The notes: generated by a model not told the origin, from the sequence alone. Counted from the first letter of the stretch, positions 43,534-54,362 are shown. The stretch: 64,000 nucleotides of DNA from Methanobacterium subterraneum (GCF_002813695.1 NZ_CP017768.1:1723501-1787500), one strand, 5' to 3'. Program-made: numbers and translations.

Positions 43534-44040
43534 TTATTTTTCCTGGAGAGATTTTTTGATTTTTTTTAGTCTCTCACTTAATTCGCCTATTATTTCCTCG
43601 TGTGGAGCCAGTTTTTCTTCTTTAATATCCTCCAGATAGGAAATATATCCTTCAATTTCTGTTAATGCTTTGGTAATGGAATATTCTCCACGATCCATTT
43701 TTTCATGAGGTTTAAAACGTCCGTAAAGCTTGTTAATAACTTTATTTCCCTTTTCAGTTAATTCGTATTTTCCATCTGCACGTTTTATGAGCAAATCTTC
43801 GTTGACCATTTTTTTCAACATAGGATATACTGAACCTGGTGAGGGTCGTGGCGTTCTGTGTCCCCGGTGTGATTTGCAGGATTCATGGTGTGCCTGAATG
43901 GCATCCATAATCTCTACTCCATTTCCAGGACCATTTTCATCCAATACATGGAGTATTAATATTCTTAAACCCCCAAATCTTTGCATCTGCTCCATTTTTT
44001 CATGAAATTCTTTGTGAAGATTTTTAAAGGCATCCCACAT
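43534..44040 (-). CDS. PadR-family transcription regulator, long form
   Basis: A 168-residue PadR-type winged-helix regulator: RFGGLRILILHVLDENGPGN at the start, then a His-rich loop (QAHHESCKSHRGHRTPR) and the winged helix PSPGSVYPMLKKMVNEDLL (about residue 70), GKYELTEKG, and a long C-terminal dimerisation helix. The His/Cys-rich loop is unusual and could bind a metal. GGAGGTAAGG before the ATG gives a strong start. Upstream (44086-44200) several palindromes, such as TGATCGATCA and CGATATCG, may be further control sites. Confidence 0.9.
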   Translation of the reverse strand: MWDAFKNLHKEFHEKMEQMQRFGGLRILILHVLDENGPGNGVEIMDAIQAHHESCKSHRGHRTPRPSPGSVYPMLKKMVNEDLLIKRADGKYELTEKGNKVINKLYGRFKPHEKMDRGEYSITKALTEIEGYISYLEDIKEEKLAPHEEIIGELSERLKKIKKSLQEK

Positions 44041-44189
44041 CTTGAATCCTTACCTCCATTTGATCAGTAATTTTATTCTATCGTGTGATCGATCAAAATC
44101 GGTACATTGATATTATTAAATTTACCATTCATTATTTAAACGAATTTAATAGCTTATTTCAAAAGTGAATATCAAGTTACCGATATCGA

Positions 44190-44405
44190 CTAATCGATAT
44201 TAAGCTGGTTATCATATAAGTAGTTTGTGGTTCGAAGAGAGTGATTACTAAAATCAAGGCCCACTGCTGTATCAAAACTAATTTGAATAGTTAAAAAGGA
44301 GTAAATAAGTATTAAAAGTAAAAGAAGTAGGAGAAAACACAATACAGGCGGAAAATATATAAGTCCAAATGGAGACGTAATAGCCAATATAATGAGTAAA
44401 TACAT
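44190..44405 (-). CDS. Possible small two-helix membrane protein
   Basis: A 71-residue frame starting directly after the stop codon of the GNAT gene upstream (TAA then ATG). It has two hydrophobic stretches (about residues 2-18 and 20-42, including a run of leucines) and a polar C-terminal end. It lacks a ribosome binding site, so translation would depend on the upstream gene. It may be chance in AT-rich DNA. Confidence 0.3.
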   Translation of the reverse strand: MYLLIILAITSPFGLIYFPPVLCFLLLLLLLILIYSFLTIQISFDTAVGLDFSNHSLRTTNYLYDNQLNID

Positions 44406-45008
<603 letters not shown>

Positions 45009-45130
45009 TTATCATTTAACTCCTTGAATTTATTTTATTGTCCAGAATAAACTTTTAAAGATTTTTTAGAAGCAAATAAGATAATAATTATCCTTGATTA
45101 AAATTTGTTGCTCATTATTATCAATATTTA

Positions 45131-45261
45131 CACTTGAAATATATGGCTAAGTTAGGGAGATAGTATGAACACTTAATCAATCCCACCCCTTATTAAGTAA
45201 CATTTTTTTCACTTGCAATGTATGGCGAAGTTAAAGGATGAGTATGATCATTTGAACACTT
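45131..45261. repeat. Two imperfect direct repeats of about 45-50 bp
   Basis: In the 378-base gap upstream of polB, the unit CACTTG..AT.TATGGC.AAGTTA...AG.ATGA...AACACTT occurs at 45131-45174 and at 45210-45261, the second with small insertions. Nothing coding is visible in the gap. It could be a duplicated control site or a remnant of an inserted element. A polB promoter, TTATATACC, lies further down at about 45353-45361. Confidence 0.6.
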
Positions 45262-45386
45262 CACAACCTAGGTGAATAATCATTATCATCCCCACTCCCT
45301 GAGGGTTTTATGGCCAATAAGGGATGAATTCATTAGTATTAGATTTAACAAATTATATACCCTGATACATATAAATTAGAAGGTGT

Positions 45387-47174
45387 ATGGAAATTAAAAG
45401 AATGGTGCTTCTGGACATTGATTACATCACCAGGGGCGATAAAGCAGTGGTAAGATTATTTGGTAGGGAAAAATCCGATGGAGAAGGGAATTCCATCATC
45501 GTGCTTGATTATGGATTCAAACCCTATATTTACGTGGACCCCCACAACCTGGAACAGTGCCATGAACAGTTAGATGATCTGGATCTTGTGCAGATTGAAA
45601 AGGTTGAAATGAAAGACTTGGGGAAGTGTAAAGAATTTTTAAAGGTCACCTTTAACCATCCTCAGGATGTTCCAAAACTAAGAGATAAAATAAGGGATTT
45701 AAGCCAGGTTAAAGAAATTAGAGAACATGATATTCCATTTTATCGCAGATACCTAATAGATAAAGGATTATTTCCCATGGCAGAGGTGGAAGTAGAGGTG
45801 AAAAAAGCCTCCCCTGAAATATGTTCAATCCCTGAAGATATTGGAACCTCGGTTATGGAATTATCCGGCCAAATACAGCCATTTAGCTCTGATTTCCCGG
45901 ATCTTAAGATTTTAAGCCTGGATATTGAGGTTTACAATCCCCAGGGTATGCCCAATGCTGAAGATGACCCCATTATTATGATCAGCCTCTCTAGTAACCA
46001 TGGATTGAGGAAGGTAATTTCCACCGTAGAATCCCCCCTGGACTTTATGGAACGAGTGGAAAACGAAAAACAAATGCTAGAGAGATTCGTGGCCATTATA
46101 GAAGAGGAAAATCCTGATATCCTCATTGGTTATAACTCTGATAACTTTGATTTCCCCTACATCCGGGATCGTGCCGCCATTTTAGATGTTCCTCTAACCA
46201 TAGGGACAGATGGTTCAAGTCTTAAATTTATGAAGAGGGGTTTTGCCAATGCCGCACTAGTAAAGGGCAGAGTCCACGTTGATCTTTATCTTATCATGCG
46301 CCGTTACCTTCAACTAGATCGTTACACTCTGGAAAGAGTTTATCTGGAGCTTTTCGACGAAGAAAAATATGACATACCAGGGGATGAGATACACCAGTAC
46401 TGGGATGATTGTGGCTCTAAACTGGAAAAATTATGCAACTATTCCCTGGATGATGCAGTGGCGGTCACCAAGATTGGGGAGAAAATGATCCCCCTGACCC
46501 TGGAACTCACCCGTATAGTGGGACAACCATTTTTTGATGTGGCCCGTATGGCCACTGGTCAACAAGTGGAATGGTATCTCATCCGCAAAGCACATGAACA
46601 GGGCGAAGTGGTTCCCAACAAGCCTTCCTCCTCACAGTACTCCAACAGAAGAGGTAAAAGAGCAGCCGGAGGTTATGTGAAGGATCCAGTTAAGGGTTTG
46701 CATGAGAACATCGTTTACTTCGATTTCCGTAGTTTGTACCCCAGCATCATCATCTCCAAAAACGTCTCCCCTGACACCCTGGTGGATGAATGCAACCCTG
46801 AAGATTGCCATATCTCCCCAGAAGGTGGATACATGTTTTTAAAGGAACCAGCTGGATTCGTTCCCTCCATAATCGGCAACATTCTCAATGAGAGAGTGCG
46901 TCTTAAGACCCTTATGAAGGAATCAAAAGATGATGAGGAGAAAAAAATCCTAAATGTCCAGCAAGAGGCGTTGAAGCGGCTGGCAAACTCCATGTACGGG
47001 GTTTACGGTTACTCCCGTTTCAGGTGGTACCGTCTGGAATGTGCAGATGCCATCACTGCCTGGGGAAGAGATTACATTAAAAAAACCATGGTTAAAGCGG
47101 AAAAATTTGGTTTTAAACCAGTTTATGCTGATACTGATGGTTTTTATGCGGTTTATGATGAGAATATAACCTGA
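45387..47174 (+). CDS. polB: Family-B DNA polymerase, large subunit of split PolB
   Basis: A 595-residue protein with the N-terminal and exonuclease domains (Exo [10 protein letters not shown] around residue 177, Exo [16 protein letters not shown], Exo [12 protein letters not shown]), polymerase motif [12 protein letters not shown] (about 445), motif [11 protein letters not shown] and motif C YADTDG (580-585). It stops 10 residues after motif C, so the thumb domain is missing. In Methanothermobacter PolB is made from two separate genes, a large subunit like this and a small one carrying the remainder, and the same split fits here. Nothing resembling the missing part follows. AAGGTGT before the ATG marks the start. 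Confidence 0.92.
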   Translation: MEIKRMVLLDIDYITRGDKAVVRLFGREKSDGEGNSIIVLDYGFKPYIYVDPHNLEQCHEQLDDLDLVQIEKVEMKDLGKCKEFLKVTFNHPQDVPKLRDKIRDLSQVKEIREHDIPFYRRYLIDKGLFPMAEVEVEVKKASPEICSIPEDIGTSVMELSGQIQPFSSDFPDLKILSLDIEVYNPQGMPNAEDDPIIMISLSSNHGLRKVISTVESPLDFMERVENEKQMLERFVAIIEEENPDILIGYNSDNFDFPYIRDRAAILDVPLTIGTDGSSLKFMKRGFANAALVKGRVHVDLYLIMRRYLQLDRYTLERVYLELFDEEKYDIPGDEIHQYWDDCGSKLEKLCNYSLDDAVAVTKIGEKMIPLTLELTRIVGQPFFDVARMATGQQVEWYLIRKAHEQGEVVPNKPSSSQYSNRRGKRAAGGYVKDPVKGLHENIVYFDFRSLYPSIIISKNVSPDTLVDECNPEDCHISPEGGYMFLKEPAGFVPSIIGNILNERVRLKTLMKESKDDEEKKILNVQQEALKRLANSMYGVYGYSRFRWYRLECADAITAWGRDYIKKTMVKAEKFGFKPVYADTDGFYAVYDENIT

Positions 47175-47268
47175 AATTTTTGAATCATGCTTAAATCTCC
47201 AAATGTACTAATAGCTTAATTATATTATTAAAAAAGTTTCTGAGAATAATATGGGAAGTTGGTGTCCT

Positions 47269-48429
47269 ATGTTCCATATATCTGGAGAAAAGGAAATTTT
47301 AGAGGGTGAGATCACAGACGTGTACTTCAATAGAACCCTCCAAATATTGAAAGAGAAAGAAATTAACCCATGGGTTAAAGCAGAGTTTGTGGCCAAATCC
47401 CTACCTGAAGAATGGGCTTGGGCCGTGTTCACGGGTTTTGAAGAAATTATCCATCTTTTAATGGATCTGCCCATAAAAGTGCGGGCCATGAAGGAGGGTG
47501 CGGTTTTTTATCCCCATCAACCAGTTCTGGAGATAGAGGGTTATTATAAAGATTTTTGTATTTATGAGACTGCTATTCTGGGTTTGATGTGCCAGGCTAC
47601 GGGTATTGCCACCAAAGCAGCCCGCTACAAGAAACTGGCTGGCGATCGCCTGTTGATGAGTTTCGGTGCCCGGAGAATGCATCCAGCCATTGCCCCTATG
47701 ATTGAAAGAAGTGCCTTCATTGGAGGGTGTGACGGTGTTTCAGTAATTAAGGGTGGGGAGATCATTGGTGAAGATCCTTTGGGTACTATTCCCCATGCCC
47801 TGATACTATGCATAGGCTCCACTGTGGACTCGGTGAAGGCTTTTGATGAAGTGATCGACCCGGATGTTAACCGGGTGGCCCTCATTGACACCTTTAATGA
47901 TGAAAAATTTGAATGCTTAAATGTGGCTGAAGCAATGGGAGAAAAACTTTACGCAGTGCGTTTCGACACACCCTCCTCCCGGCGGGGAGATTTCCAGCAC
48001 ATCCTCCAAGAGGCAAGGTGGGAGCTGGATCTACGGGGATTTGGAGGGGTTAAATTCTTTGTAAGCGGCGGAATTAAGGAAGAAGAAATCCCAGGTCTGA
48101 ATCCACTGGTGGATGCCTATGGCATTGGAACTTCCATCAGCAATGCCCCTGTGGTGGATTTTTCCATGGACATTGTGGAAGTGGATGGAACGCCCTTGGC
48201 TAAAAGAGGTAAGTGTTCCGGGGCTAAAAAAGTTTTAAGGTGCCAGGAATGCCATGAGGATCTTATTTTACCAGTGAACCAAGAAATGGGCCAATGTAAA
48301 TGTGGTGGAAGCTACTTAAATCTCCTCCAACCACTGAAGGATAATTGGAACATTGATTATGACCTCCCTGAACCTGGTGAAATTAGGAATTATGTGCTAG
48401 AACAAATTAAACATCTACCAGATTTATAA
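47269..48429 (+). CDS. Nicotinate phosphoribosyltransferase-like protein with zinc ribbon
   Basis: About 386 residues of the NAPRTase/quinolinate phosphoribosyltransferase superfamily: EGEITDVYFNRTLQIL at the start, then FGARRMHPAIAPMIERSAFI (about residue 140), GTIPHALIL and VRFDTPSSRRGDF near the phosphoribosyl pocket, and KFFVSGGIKEEEI. The last 60 residues add a zinc ribbon, CQECHE...CKCGG, found in archaeal members. It makes nicotinate mononucleotide from nicotinate and PRPP. The ATG at 47269, with GGTG upstream, was preferred to one six codons earlier. An isochorismatase-fold amidase gene follows. Confidence 0.88.
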   Translation: MFHISGEKEILEGEITDVYFNRTLQILKEKEINPWVKAEFVAKSLPEEWAWAVFTGFEEIIHLLMDLPIKVRAMKEGAVFYPHQPVLEIEGYYKDFCIYETAILGLMCQATGIATKAARYKKLAGDRLLMSFGARRMHPAIAPMIERSAFIGGCDGVSVIKGGEIIGEDPLGTIPHALILCIGSTVDSVKAFDEVIDPDVNRVALIDTFNDEKFECLNVAEAMGEKLYAVRFDTPSSRRGDFQHILQEARWELDLRGFGGVKFFVSGGIKEEEIPGLNPLVDAYGIGTSISNAPVVDFSMDIVEVDGTPLAKRGKCSGAKKVLRCQECHEDLILPVNQEMGQCKCGGSYLNLLQPLKDNWNIDYDLPEPGEIRNYVLEQIKHLPDL

Positions 48430-48510
48430 TAGAAAAATCCGTATAATTCTATTACCCCTACTATTAATCCCCCTTAATAACTTTGAATTTGATAAATTGG
48501 AGAATCTACT

Positions 48511-49059
<549 letters not shown>

Positions 49060-49169
49060 ATCTTCAAGTAATAGCTATTTTTGACCTAAAAAACTATCCT
49101 TTGTAGTCAATAATAAAGATAAAGGAAATTGATATAAAAATAGAATAATGTATCAAATGGGGGGGTAAG

Positions 49170-49673
49170 ATGAAGAAAGGGTGTTATGAAAACTATCCTC
49201 TGTGGATGGTCATTCTCACTAACATCCATCCCATTTCCATATACATTCTGGGTGCATTCATACTATCCGGATTGGGAATTATCTTCACAATATTATACTT
49301 ATTATTCTGCCTATGTATGGAAATTAGGCTACTGAAAAGTTGTGTTAACTGTCACTATTATGGTAAGACTTGTGCCTTTGGTAAAGGTCGTTTATCAGCA
49401 CTTTTGTTTAAAAGGGGTGACCCTGATCTCTTTTACCAGGAGGATATTACCTGGTACGCAGTTCTTCCCGATTTTTTAGTTCTCCTATTTCCCCTGGCCG
49501 GAGGAATCATTCTAATTATTAGTAGTTTCAACTGGATAACCCTCCTTCTAATCATCAGCATCCTGATTCTTTCTTTAGCTGGTAACGCTTTTATCCGATC
49601 TTTAACCTGTAAATACTGCCGGCAGAGAGAGTTGGGCTGTTCCGCGTTTGAACTTTTTAGTGAGAATGAATGA
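49170..49673 (+). CDS. Membrane protein with cysteine-rich loops, unknown function
   Basis: A 167-residue protein with four hydrophobic helices (about residues 12-30, 33-52, 96-112 and 116-140). Between helices 2 and 3 it has CVNCHYYGKTCAFGKG and at the C-terminus CKYCRQRELGCSAF, so six cysteines that could bind a metal or form disulfides. I do not recognise a family. GGGGGG ahead of the ATG is a good start. The gene is four bases before the cyclase-fold paralogue 2, so the two are co-transcribed. Confidence 0.7.
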   Translation: MKKGCYENYPLWMVILTNIHPISIYILGAFILSGLGIIFTILYLLFCLCMEIRLLKSCVNCHYYGKTCAFGKGRLSALLFKRGDPDLFYQEDITWYAVLPDFLVLLFPLAGGIILIISSFNWITLLLIISILILSLAGNAFIRSLTCKYCRQRELGCSAFELFSENE

Positions 49674-49677
49674 ATAA

Positions 49678-50679
49678 ATGGCGTTTACTATGACTTTCAG
49701 TAGAAAAAAATTAAAAACAAGCCCCATCCCATCTTTACTATCCTCTGGCAACCCTGCAATTGAATATTACACTCGCCGTGATCTTTTGGATGAAAATACA
49801 GGGAGGGAAGAGGATTTATGGGAGCTTCCAGCAGCATTGAGGATTCTTAGGAAACAGATGGATGATGGTTTTTGGAAGTATCCTGGAAAAATCAGTGGAG
49901 ATCTGCGTTCCAGGGAGGATTACAATCAAGTGGAAACTTACCGGGTTTTTGGAGAACTTATCTGCAAATATGGATTAAACAAAAATCATCCCCAAATTCG
50001 CAAAGCAGCGGAATTTTTTTTCAGCTGTCAAACACTGGAAGGTGATTTTAGAGGTATTTACGGGAACCAATACACCACCACTTACTCCCCAGCCATAATG
50101 GAACTTTTGATTAAAGCAGGCTACGGCAATGATCATCGAGTGAAAAATGGTTTTCAGTGGTTGTTTTCCATGAGTCAGGATGATGGGGGCTGGGTTATCC
50201 CCTTCCGAACTTCAGGCATGAATATAAAAGAAGCGTTACTGGCCAGTGCACCAGAGTTACCGGACCGATCACGTCCATTTTCACATCTGGTGACAGGAAT
50301 GGTTCTTCGAGCTTTAGCAGCCCATCCGGAATATCTTAAATCTGAAGTAACAAGAAAAACAGCCAAAATTCTGGCCATCAGACTGTTCCAGGCAGATAAA
50401 TATCCGGATCGGAGGGGCAAGGAATACTGGGAAAGGGTTTCATACCCATTCTGGTTCACCGACATCATCAGTGCCATGGATTCCTTATCAATTATTGGAT
50501 TAAGTAGAGAAAATCCGTATATAAAAGAAGGTTTGGACTTTTTAATTCACAAACAAAATGATGAAGGCCTTTTTGATTTGAAGATTGTGAGGGGAAGTGA
50601 TAAGGATCTTAAATACTGGATTTGCCTGGCCATTTGCAGAATACTTAAAAGGTATGGTTTCAAGTTGGAGAATAAATAA
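49678..50679 (+). CDS. Squalene-cyclase/prenyltransferase-fold protein, paralogue 2
   Basis: A 333-residue alpha-alpha repeat protein related to that at 33890-34924. Shared blocks are YYTRRDLLDEN, the LPAALRILRKQMDDGFWKYP repeat, FFSCQTLEGDFRGIYGNQY, GFQWLFSMSQDDGGWVIP, RPFSHLVTGMVLRAL and the YPFWFTDIISAMDSLSIIGL repeat. As in the paralogue there is no DxDD motif. It follows the cysteine-rich membrane protein gene by four bases. A role in lipid handling is possible, but nothing in the sequence proves it. Confidence 0.75.
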   Translation: MAFTMTFSRKKLKTSPIPSLLSSGNPAIEYYTRRDLLDENTGREEDLWELPAALRILRKQMDDGFWKYPGKISGDLRSREDYNQVETYRVFGELICKYGLNKNHPQIRKAAEFFFSCQTLEGDFRGIYGNQYTTTYSPAIMELLIKAGYGNDHRVKNGFQWLFSMSQDDGGWVIPFRTSGMNIKEALLASAPELPDRSRPFSHLVTGMVLRALAAHPEYLKSEVTRKTAKILAIRLFQADKYPDRRGKEYWERVSYPFWFTDIISAMDSLSIIGLSRENPYIKEGLDFLIHKQNDEGLFDLKIVRGSDKDLKYWICLAICRILKRYGFKLENK

Positions 50680-50854
50680 CCTGACAGGTAACCTGACCAG
50701 GATTTAGTGCAGTGTCTAGGATCACATGGGCAGAAATATTCTCTCTTATCCTGCTCTCTGGAATAAATTAAATAGTTAATGAGTGAAGAAAGATAGTGCA
50801 AAAATAGCTAGGGCTATTTATTCTAAATAAAAATAGAGGTAGTAGGGATATTAA

Positions 50855-51220
50855 TTATATCCATTCAACCCTGTCATCAGTAAGGTCTCCACCTGCATTC
50901 CCAGTATTAACCGTTCCGGTGGGCTCTATCAGCATCACATGGCATTCTTCTTCACATAACGGTTTGTGTTCAACTCCCCTGGGAATCACCACCATTTCTC
51001 CTTCCTCCAAATACAATGTTTTTTCTTTCAAGTCAATTTGTAAGTTTCCATGGATAACCATGAAAACTTCATCAGTCTCCGGATGGCTGTGCCAGATAAA
51101 ATCTCTTTTAGCCTTCACAATCTTAAAATGATAATCATTCATTTGAGCAATAACCTTGTAAGAATGTAATTCATCTATTTTAGAGAATTTATCCTTGAAA
51201 TTCACAACATTAACATCCAT
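50855..51220 (-). CDS. Cupin-domain protein
   Basis: About 121 residues with both cupin motifs: the first, FIWHSHPETDEVFMVIHGN, with two His and a Glu as metal ligands; the second, GEMVVIPRGVEHKPLCEEE, with the final His. Small single-cupin proteins act as isomerases, dioxygenases or binding proteins; no specific activity can be assigned. The ATG at 51220 with CAGGTG upstream is taken, not the GTG three codons earlier. Single gene. Confidence 0.87.
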   Translation of the reverse strand: MDVNVVNFKDKFSKIDELHSYKVIAQMNDYHFKIVKAKRDFIWHSHPETDEVFMVIHGNLQIDLKEKTLYLEEGEMVVIPRGVEHKPLCEEECHVMLIEPTGTVNTGNAGGDLTDDRVEWI

Positions 51221-51508
51221 TTTAAGCACCTGACTCTTATATATCCAATCATATCTATTAAAGTGTTTATATGTGCAACTACCAGTTATCCAAGAAAACG
51301 AAGAAAATTAAATACATAAACAGATTTTTAAATGAATACAAATATTGTGAAAAATCATCTAGAAAAAATAATGCCACCATTACCAAACCACTCTTTAAAG
51401 AAGTGTCATCTATGCCAAAGAGTGTGCTTTAATATTTAGGGTAAACATTAAATGAATAAGAATTTGAAAACAGATTGCCATTAACTAATTTCATCGGGAT
51501 TTAATATT

Positions 51509-51988
51509 ATGAGCATTGTAAAATTTATTGAAACCAATCAATTGAATCTAGATTTAATCCAGCCACTGTGGGAAAAACTGAATGAACATCACCGAAGGCA
51601 GAAATCCGATTTCAAAGATCACTACGCAAATTTCACTTTCCAGGAGCGCAACAAGGTACTTCTAAACAAAGCCCGGGATGGGGACATGCTTATCTGTCTG
51701 GCTGAAGATGAAGATTCTGGAATTCTTGTTGGGTACGCGGTTACAACCATATCTTCGGAAAATGTAGGGGAAATTGATTCAATCTATGTGGAAGGTGAAT
51801 ATCGTTTGCAGGGGATTGGTAATGAGTTAATGAAACGCTCCCTGGGATGGATGGATAAAAAAGGTGTAAATTCCAGGAAAGTGGTAGTGGCAACAAGTAA
51901 CCAGGAAGCTATTTCTTTTTATGAACGTTATGGATTTCGTAGGAGATCTATAAATCTAGAAAAGCCGTTGGATCATTTGAAGTGGTAA
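51509..51988 (+). CDS. GNAT-family acetyltransferase
   Basis: A 159-residue acetyltransferase: IQPLWEKLNEHHRRQKSDF at the N-terminus, the core with SIYVEGEYRLQGIGNELMKR (about residue 95, acetyl-CoA loop) and NQEAISFYERYGFRRR (last helix). The HH near the start is typical of one GNAT subfamily that begins with LWE.L...H. The substrate is unknown. It is followed after 30 bases by a methyltransferase and then a QueG-like gene, probably one operon. Confidence 0.88.
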   Translation: MSIVKFIETNQLNLDLIQPLWEKLNEHHRRQKSDFKDHYANFTFQERNKVLLNKARDGDMLICLAEDEDSGILVGYAVTTISSENVGEIDSIYVEGEYRLQGIGNELMKRSLGWMDKKGVNSRKVVVATSNQEAISFYERYGFRRRSINLEKPLDHLKW

Positions 51989-52018
51989 CTAAATATAACA
52001 TGAAATGGGGGATAGTAA

Positions 52019-52717
52019 TTGGAAAGAAAAAATCATCATCATTTACTGAAAGAAAAGTTCAGTCAGGGCGCCGAAGAATACGACCGACAACGAAAACATG
52101 TGATTCCCTGCCTGGAAGATCTTTACCAAGTCACATCTGACCTGGCCAATTTTGACACTGCAAAACCCAGAGTACTTGATCTTGGTGCTGGAACTGGACT
52201 TTTAACATCTTACCTCCATAAAAGGTACCCTGAGGGAGATTTCATCCTCCTTGATTTGTCAGAAGAGATGTTGAACATTGCCAGGACCCGATTCGAAAAT
52301 CTTCCCTATTTCCATTACGTGGTTGCGGACTACTTAGAACACGAATTGGAAGGGGAGTTTGACATTGTGGTTTCATCCCTGTCCATTCACCACTTGGAAA
52401 ACCATGACAAGAGGTTTCTGTATGACAAAGTCTACCAGCACCTGAATTCAGGGGGTGTATTCATCAACGCCGACCAGGTTATGGGACCTTCTCCTGCCAA
52501 TGAGAAGGAATACTATCGAAACTGGCTGGAAAAAATAGAAATGGGTTCTTTATCTGAATCCGAAAAAAATACCATACTTGACAGGATGAAGCTGGATAAA
52601 CCAGCATCACTGGCAGATAATTTAAAATGGCTCAAAGAAATTGGTTTTGTTGATGTGGATGTTTATTATAAATACTACAATTTCGTTGTTCTCTATGGGA
52701 AACGGATTAGATCATGA
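52019..52717 (+). CDS. SAM-dependent methyltransferase, paralogue of 14853
   Basis: A 232-residue methyltransferase: [20 protein letters not shown] (about residue 51), [17 protein letters not shown] and [20 protein letters not shown]. Its C-terminal [19 protein letters not shown] is very like that of the methyltransferase at 14853-15596. It starts at TTG, with GGGGGA six bases upstream, and no nearer ATG fits the family. The product of the operon with GNAT and QueG-like genes is unknown. Confidence 0.88.
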   Translation: MERKNHHHLLKEKFSQGAEEYDRQRKHVIPCLEDLYQVTSDLANFDTAKPRVLDLGAGTGLLTSYLHKRYPEGDFILLDLSEEMLNIARTRFENLPYFHYVVADYLEHELEGEFDIVVSSLSIHHLENHDKRFLYDKVYQHLNSGGVFINADQVMGPSPANEKEYYRNWLEKIEMGSLSESEKNTILDRMKLDKPASLADNLKWLKEIGFVDVDVYYKYYNFVVLYGKRIRS

Positions 52718-52755
52718 ATGCTTATTTGTAGGGAACAAATGATCAAGGTGATGGT

Positions 52756-53460
52756 ATGGATTTAAACCAAAAACTTAGAAAAGTAGCCCTTGAAGAAGGA
52801 GCTGATTTTTATGGTGTGGCGGATCTTGCGCTGGCAAGGGATTTCATCCAGGATCAGGGCGGGGAGGAGGTTGCCTCTTACCCCCGGGCCATTTCACTGG
52901 GGATTAGGATCTTGGACAGTATTGTGGACCAGCTCCCCAATCGCCAGGAACGGGCAGTGGCGGTTAATTACCGCCATCAGGGTTATGATATTATCAACCG
53001 ACGTCTTGATCTATTAGCATCACGTTTAAGCAGCCTTATCCAGGATGAAGGGTACTGTGCTTTACCCATACCTGCATCGGAACGATATGATGATGAACGG
53101 ATCTGCGCGGTTCTTTCTCATAAACTGGCTGCCCACCTGGCTGGACACGGTTGGATTGGGAAAAGCTGCCTCTTGATCACTCCTAAAGTAGGGCCACGTG
53201 TACGTTGGATAACCATACTCACTGATGCCCCCCTCACAGTCACTGGAAGCCCGATGAATGAACACTGCGGGGATTGCACAGAATGTGTGGATATCTGTCC
53301 GGTTTCTGCGTTCACCAACACCCCTTTTCATCCTGATGACCCTCGGGAAGTTCGTTACCATGCTGCAAAGTGTGAAAAATACTTGGGCGAAGGTGAAGAA
53401 TGGGCAGTTTGTGGATTGTGTGTCTACATATGCCCCCATGGGCGAAATAAAGGAAAATAG
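52756..53460 (+). CDS. QueG-like double 4Fe-4S protein
   Basis: A 234-residue protein with the N-terminal part of epoxyqueuosine-reductase-like enzymes (DUF1730: [44 protein letters not shown]) and a C-terminal ferredoxin domain, [16 protein letters not shown] and [18 protein letters not shown] ([11 protein letters not shown]), for two 4Fe-4S clusters. It lacks the C-terminal HEAT repeats of QueG, and archaea do not make queuosine the bacterial way, so another reduction is likely. Its truncated paralogue is at 40485-40934. GGTGATGGT before the ATG marks the start. Confidence 0.86.
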   Translation: MDLNQKLRKVALEEGADFYGVADLALARDFIQDQGGEEVASYPRAISLGIRILDSIVDQLPNRQERAVAVNYRHQGYDIINRRLDLLASRLSSLIQDEGYCALPIPASERYDDERICAVLSHKLAAHLAGHGWIGKSCLLITPKVGPRVRWITILTDAPLTVTGSPMNEHCGDCTECVDICPVSAFTNTPFHPDDPREVRYHAAKCEKYLGEGEEWAVCGLCVYICPHGRNKGK

Positions 53461-53607
53461 CTAAGTGTAAATGTTTAATGAAAATATGAGTAGTTAATAG
53501 AAGATTAGTGTAAATATGGGATAATTTAATGCTAATTTATTCAAAAAATCAATGAAAAAAGAATTTATAAAAAAGAAAAAAAATGAAAAGTATTTTATAA
53601 CTTCTGA

Positions 53608-53703
53608 TTATTCTTCTGCATCCATCATTTCGCCGTAAGTGATTTCTATTTCACAGCCTTTAGGACCGCAACAGAAATGTTGTAAATCGAATTTCACCAT
53701 CAT
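53608..53703 (-). CDS. 31-residue cysteine-rich microprotein
   Basis: A short frame with an excellent ribosome binding site (GAGGTGA, four to five bases before the ATG) encodes a peptide starting MMVKFDLQHF, then CCGPKGCEIEITYGE, ending in an acidic MMDAEE. The three cysteines lie within seven residues, suggesting metal or Fe-S-cluster binding or a redox role. It is divergent from the HxlR regulator gene, and an AGTACGTACT palindrome lies upstream of its TATA-like TTTAAATAC. I know of no family; its position suggests it is controlled by HxlR. Confidence 0.6.
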   Translation of the reverse strand: MMVKFDLQHFCCGPKGCEIEITYGEMMDAEE

Positions 53704-53759
53704 TTTTTCACCTCGATAAATATGTTCGACAATACATAATAGTAACTAATAGTATTTAA

Positions 53760-53769
53760 AGTACGTACT
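53760..53769. promoter_or_regulatory. Palindrome between microprotein and HxlR genes
   Basis: AGTACGTACT is an exact 10-base palindrome in the 203-base divergent region. It touches the TATA-like element (TTTAAATAC on the minus strand) of the microprotein. Nearby ATAGTAAC and ACTTACAT.. segments (53738-53810) repeat similar half-sites. This is the type of site HxlR-family regulators often bind. Confidence 0.4.
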
Positions 53770-53906
53770 GACACGGACCATACATACTTACATAAATTAT
53801 ACATAGTAACTTTGCTTATACCATTAATAGTATCTTCCATATAATAGATACAAACGCTATAAAAAAAATCAAATTAAAAAAAAATGTTATAGTTCTGGTG
53901 ATCCCA

Positions 53907-54251
53907 ATGTCCCCCCAGGGAAAAAATCACGAATACATATGTTCAGTAGAAGCCGCCATTAATGAAATAGGTGGAAAATGGAAATCATTAGTGTTATGCT
54001 CCTTAAAAGACGGTACACTGAGGTTTAGTGAAATTAATCATAAATTACCAGATATAAGTCAGCGAATGTTGACAAAAACCCTGCGTGAGTTGGAAAAAGA
54101 CAGGATTATCAGTAGAAAGGTCTATCCAGAAGTACCCCCCAAGGTTGAATATTCACTGACCTCTAAAGGAGAGTCTGTTATCCCTATTCTGGATTCCCTG
54201 TGCGAGTGGGGTAAAAAATATGGTGCAAGTGAGGAAAACTGGGAAGAATAA
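53907..54251 (+). CDS. HxlR-family transcription regulator
   Basis: A 114-residue winged-helix regulator: [20 protein letters not shown] with [33 protein letters not shown] in pieces, then the wing [18 protein letters not shown]. HxlR members often sense electrophiles, aldehydes or redox state, frequently through an N-terminal Cys as in YICSVEAA here. The ATG at 53907, with GGTGAT upstream, is taken rather than the GTG three codons before. It is divergent from the Cys-rich microprotein. Confidence 0.92.
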   Translation: MSPQGKNHEYICSVEAAINEIGGKWKSLVLCSLKDGTLRFSEINHKLPDISQRMLTKTLRELEKDRIISRKVYPEVPPKVEYSLTSKGESVIPILDSLCEWGKKYGASEENWEE

Positions 54252-54362
54252 TTCCACTAATCATAACCCATATCCCTACACTGATTCCAAATCACACCCA
54301 TTCCTTAGGACTGGATATTCATAACTAATTTGTAACCTGATTTTAGTGAGAGTGAATAGTAA

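Noticed and set aside
45387..47174. Split PolB as an assembly error or frameshift
   Set aside because: The sequence after the stop does not encode the missing thumb domain in any frame, and split PolB is established in this order.
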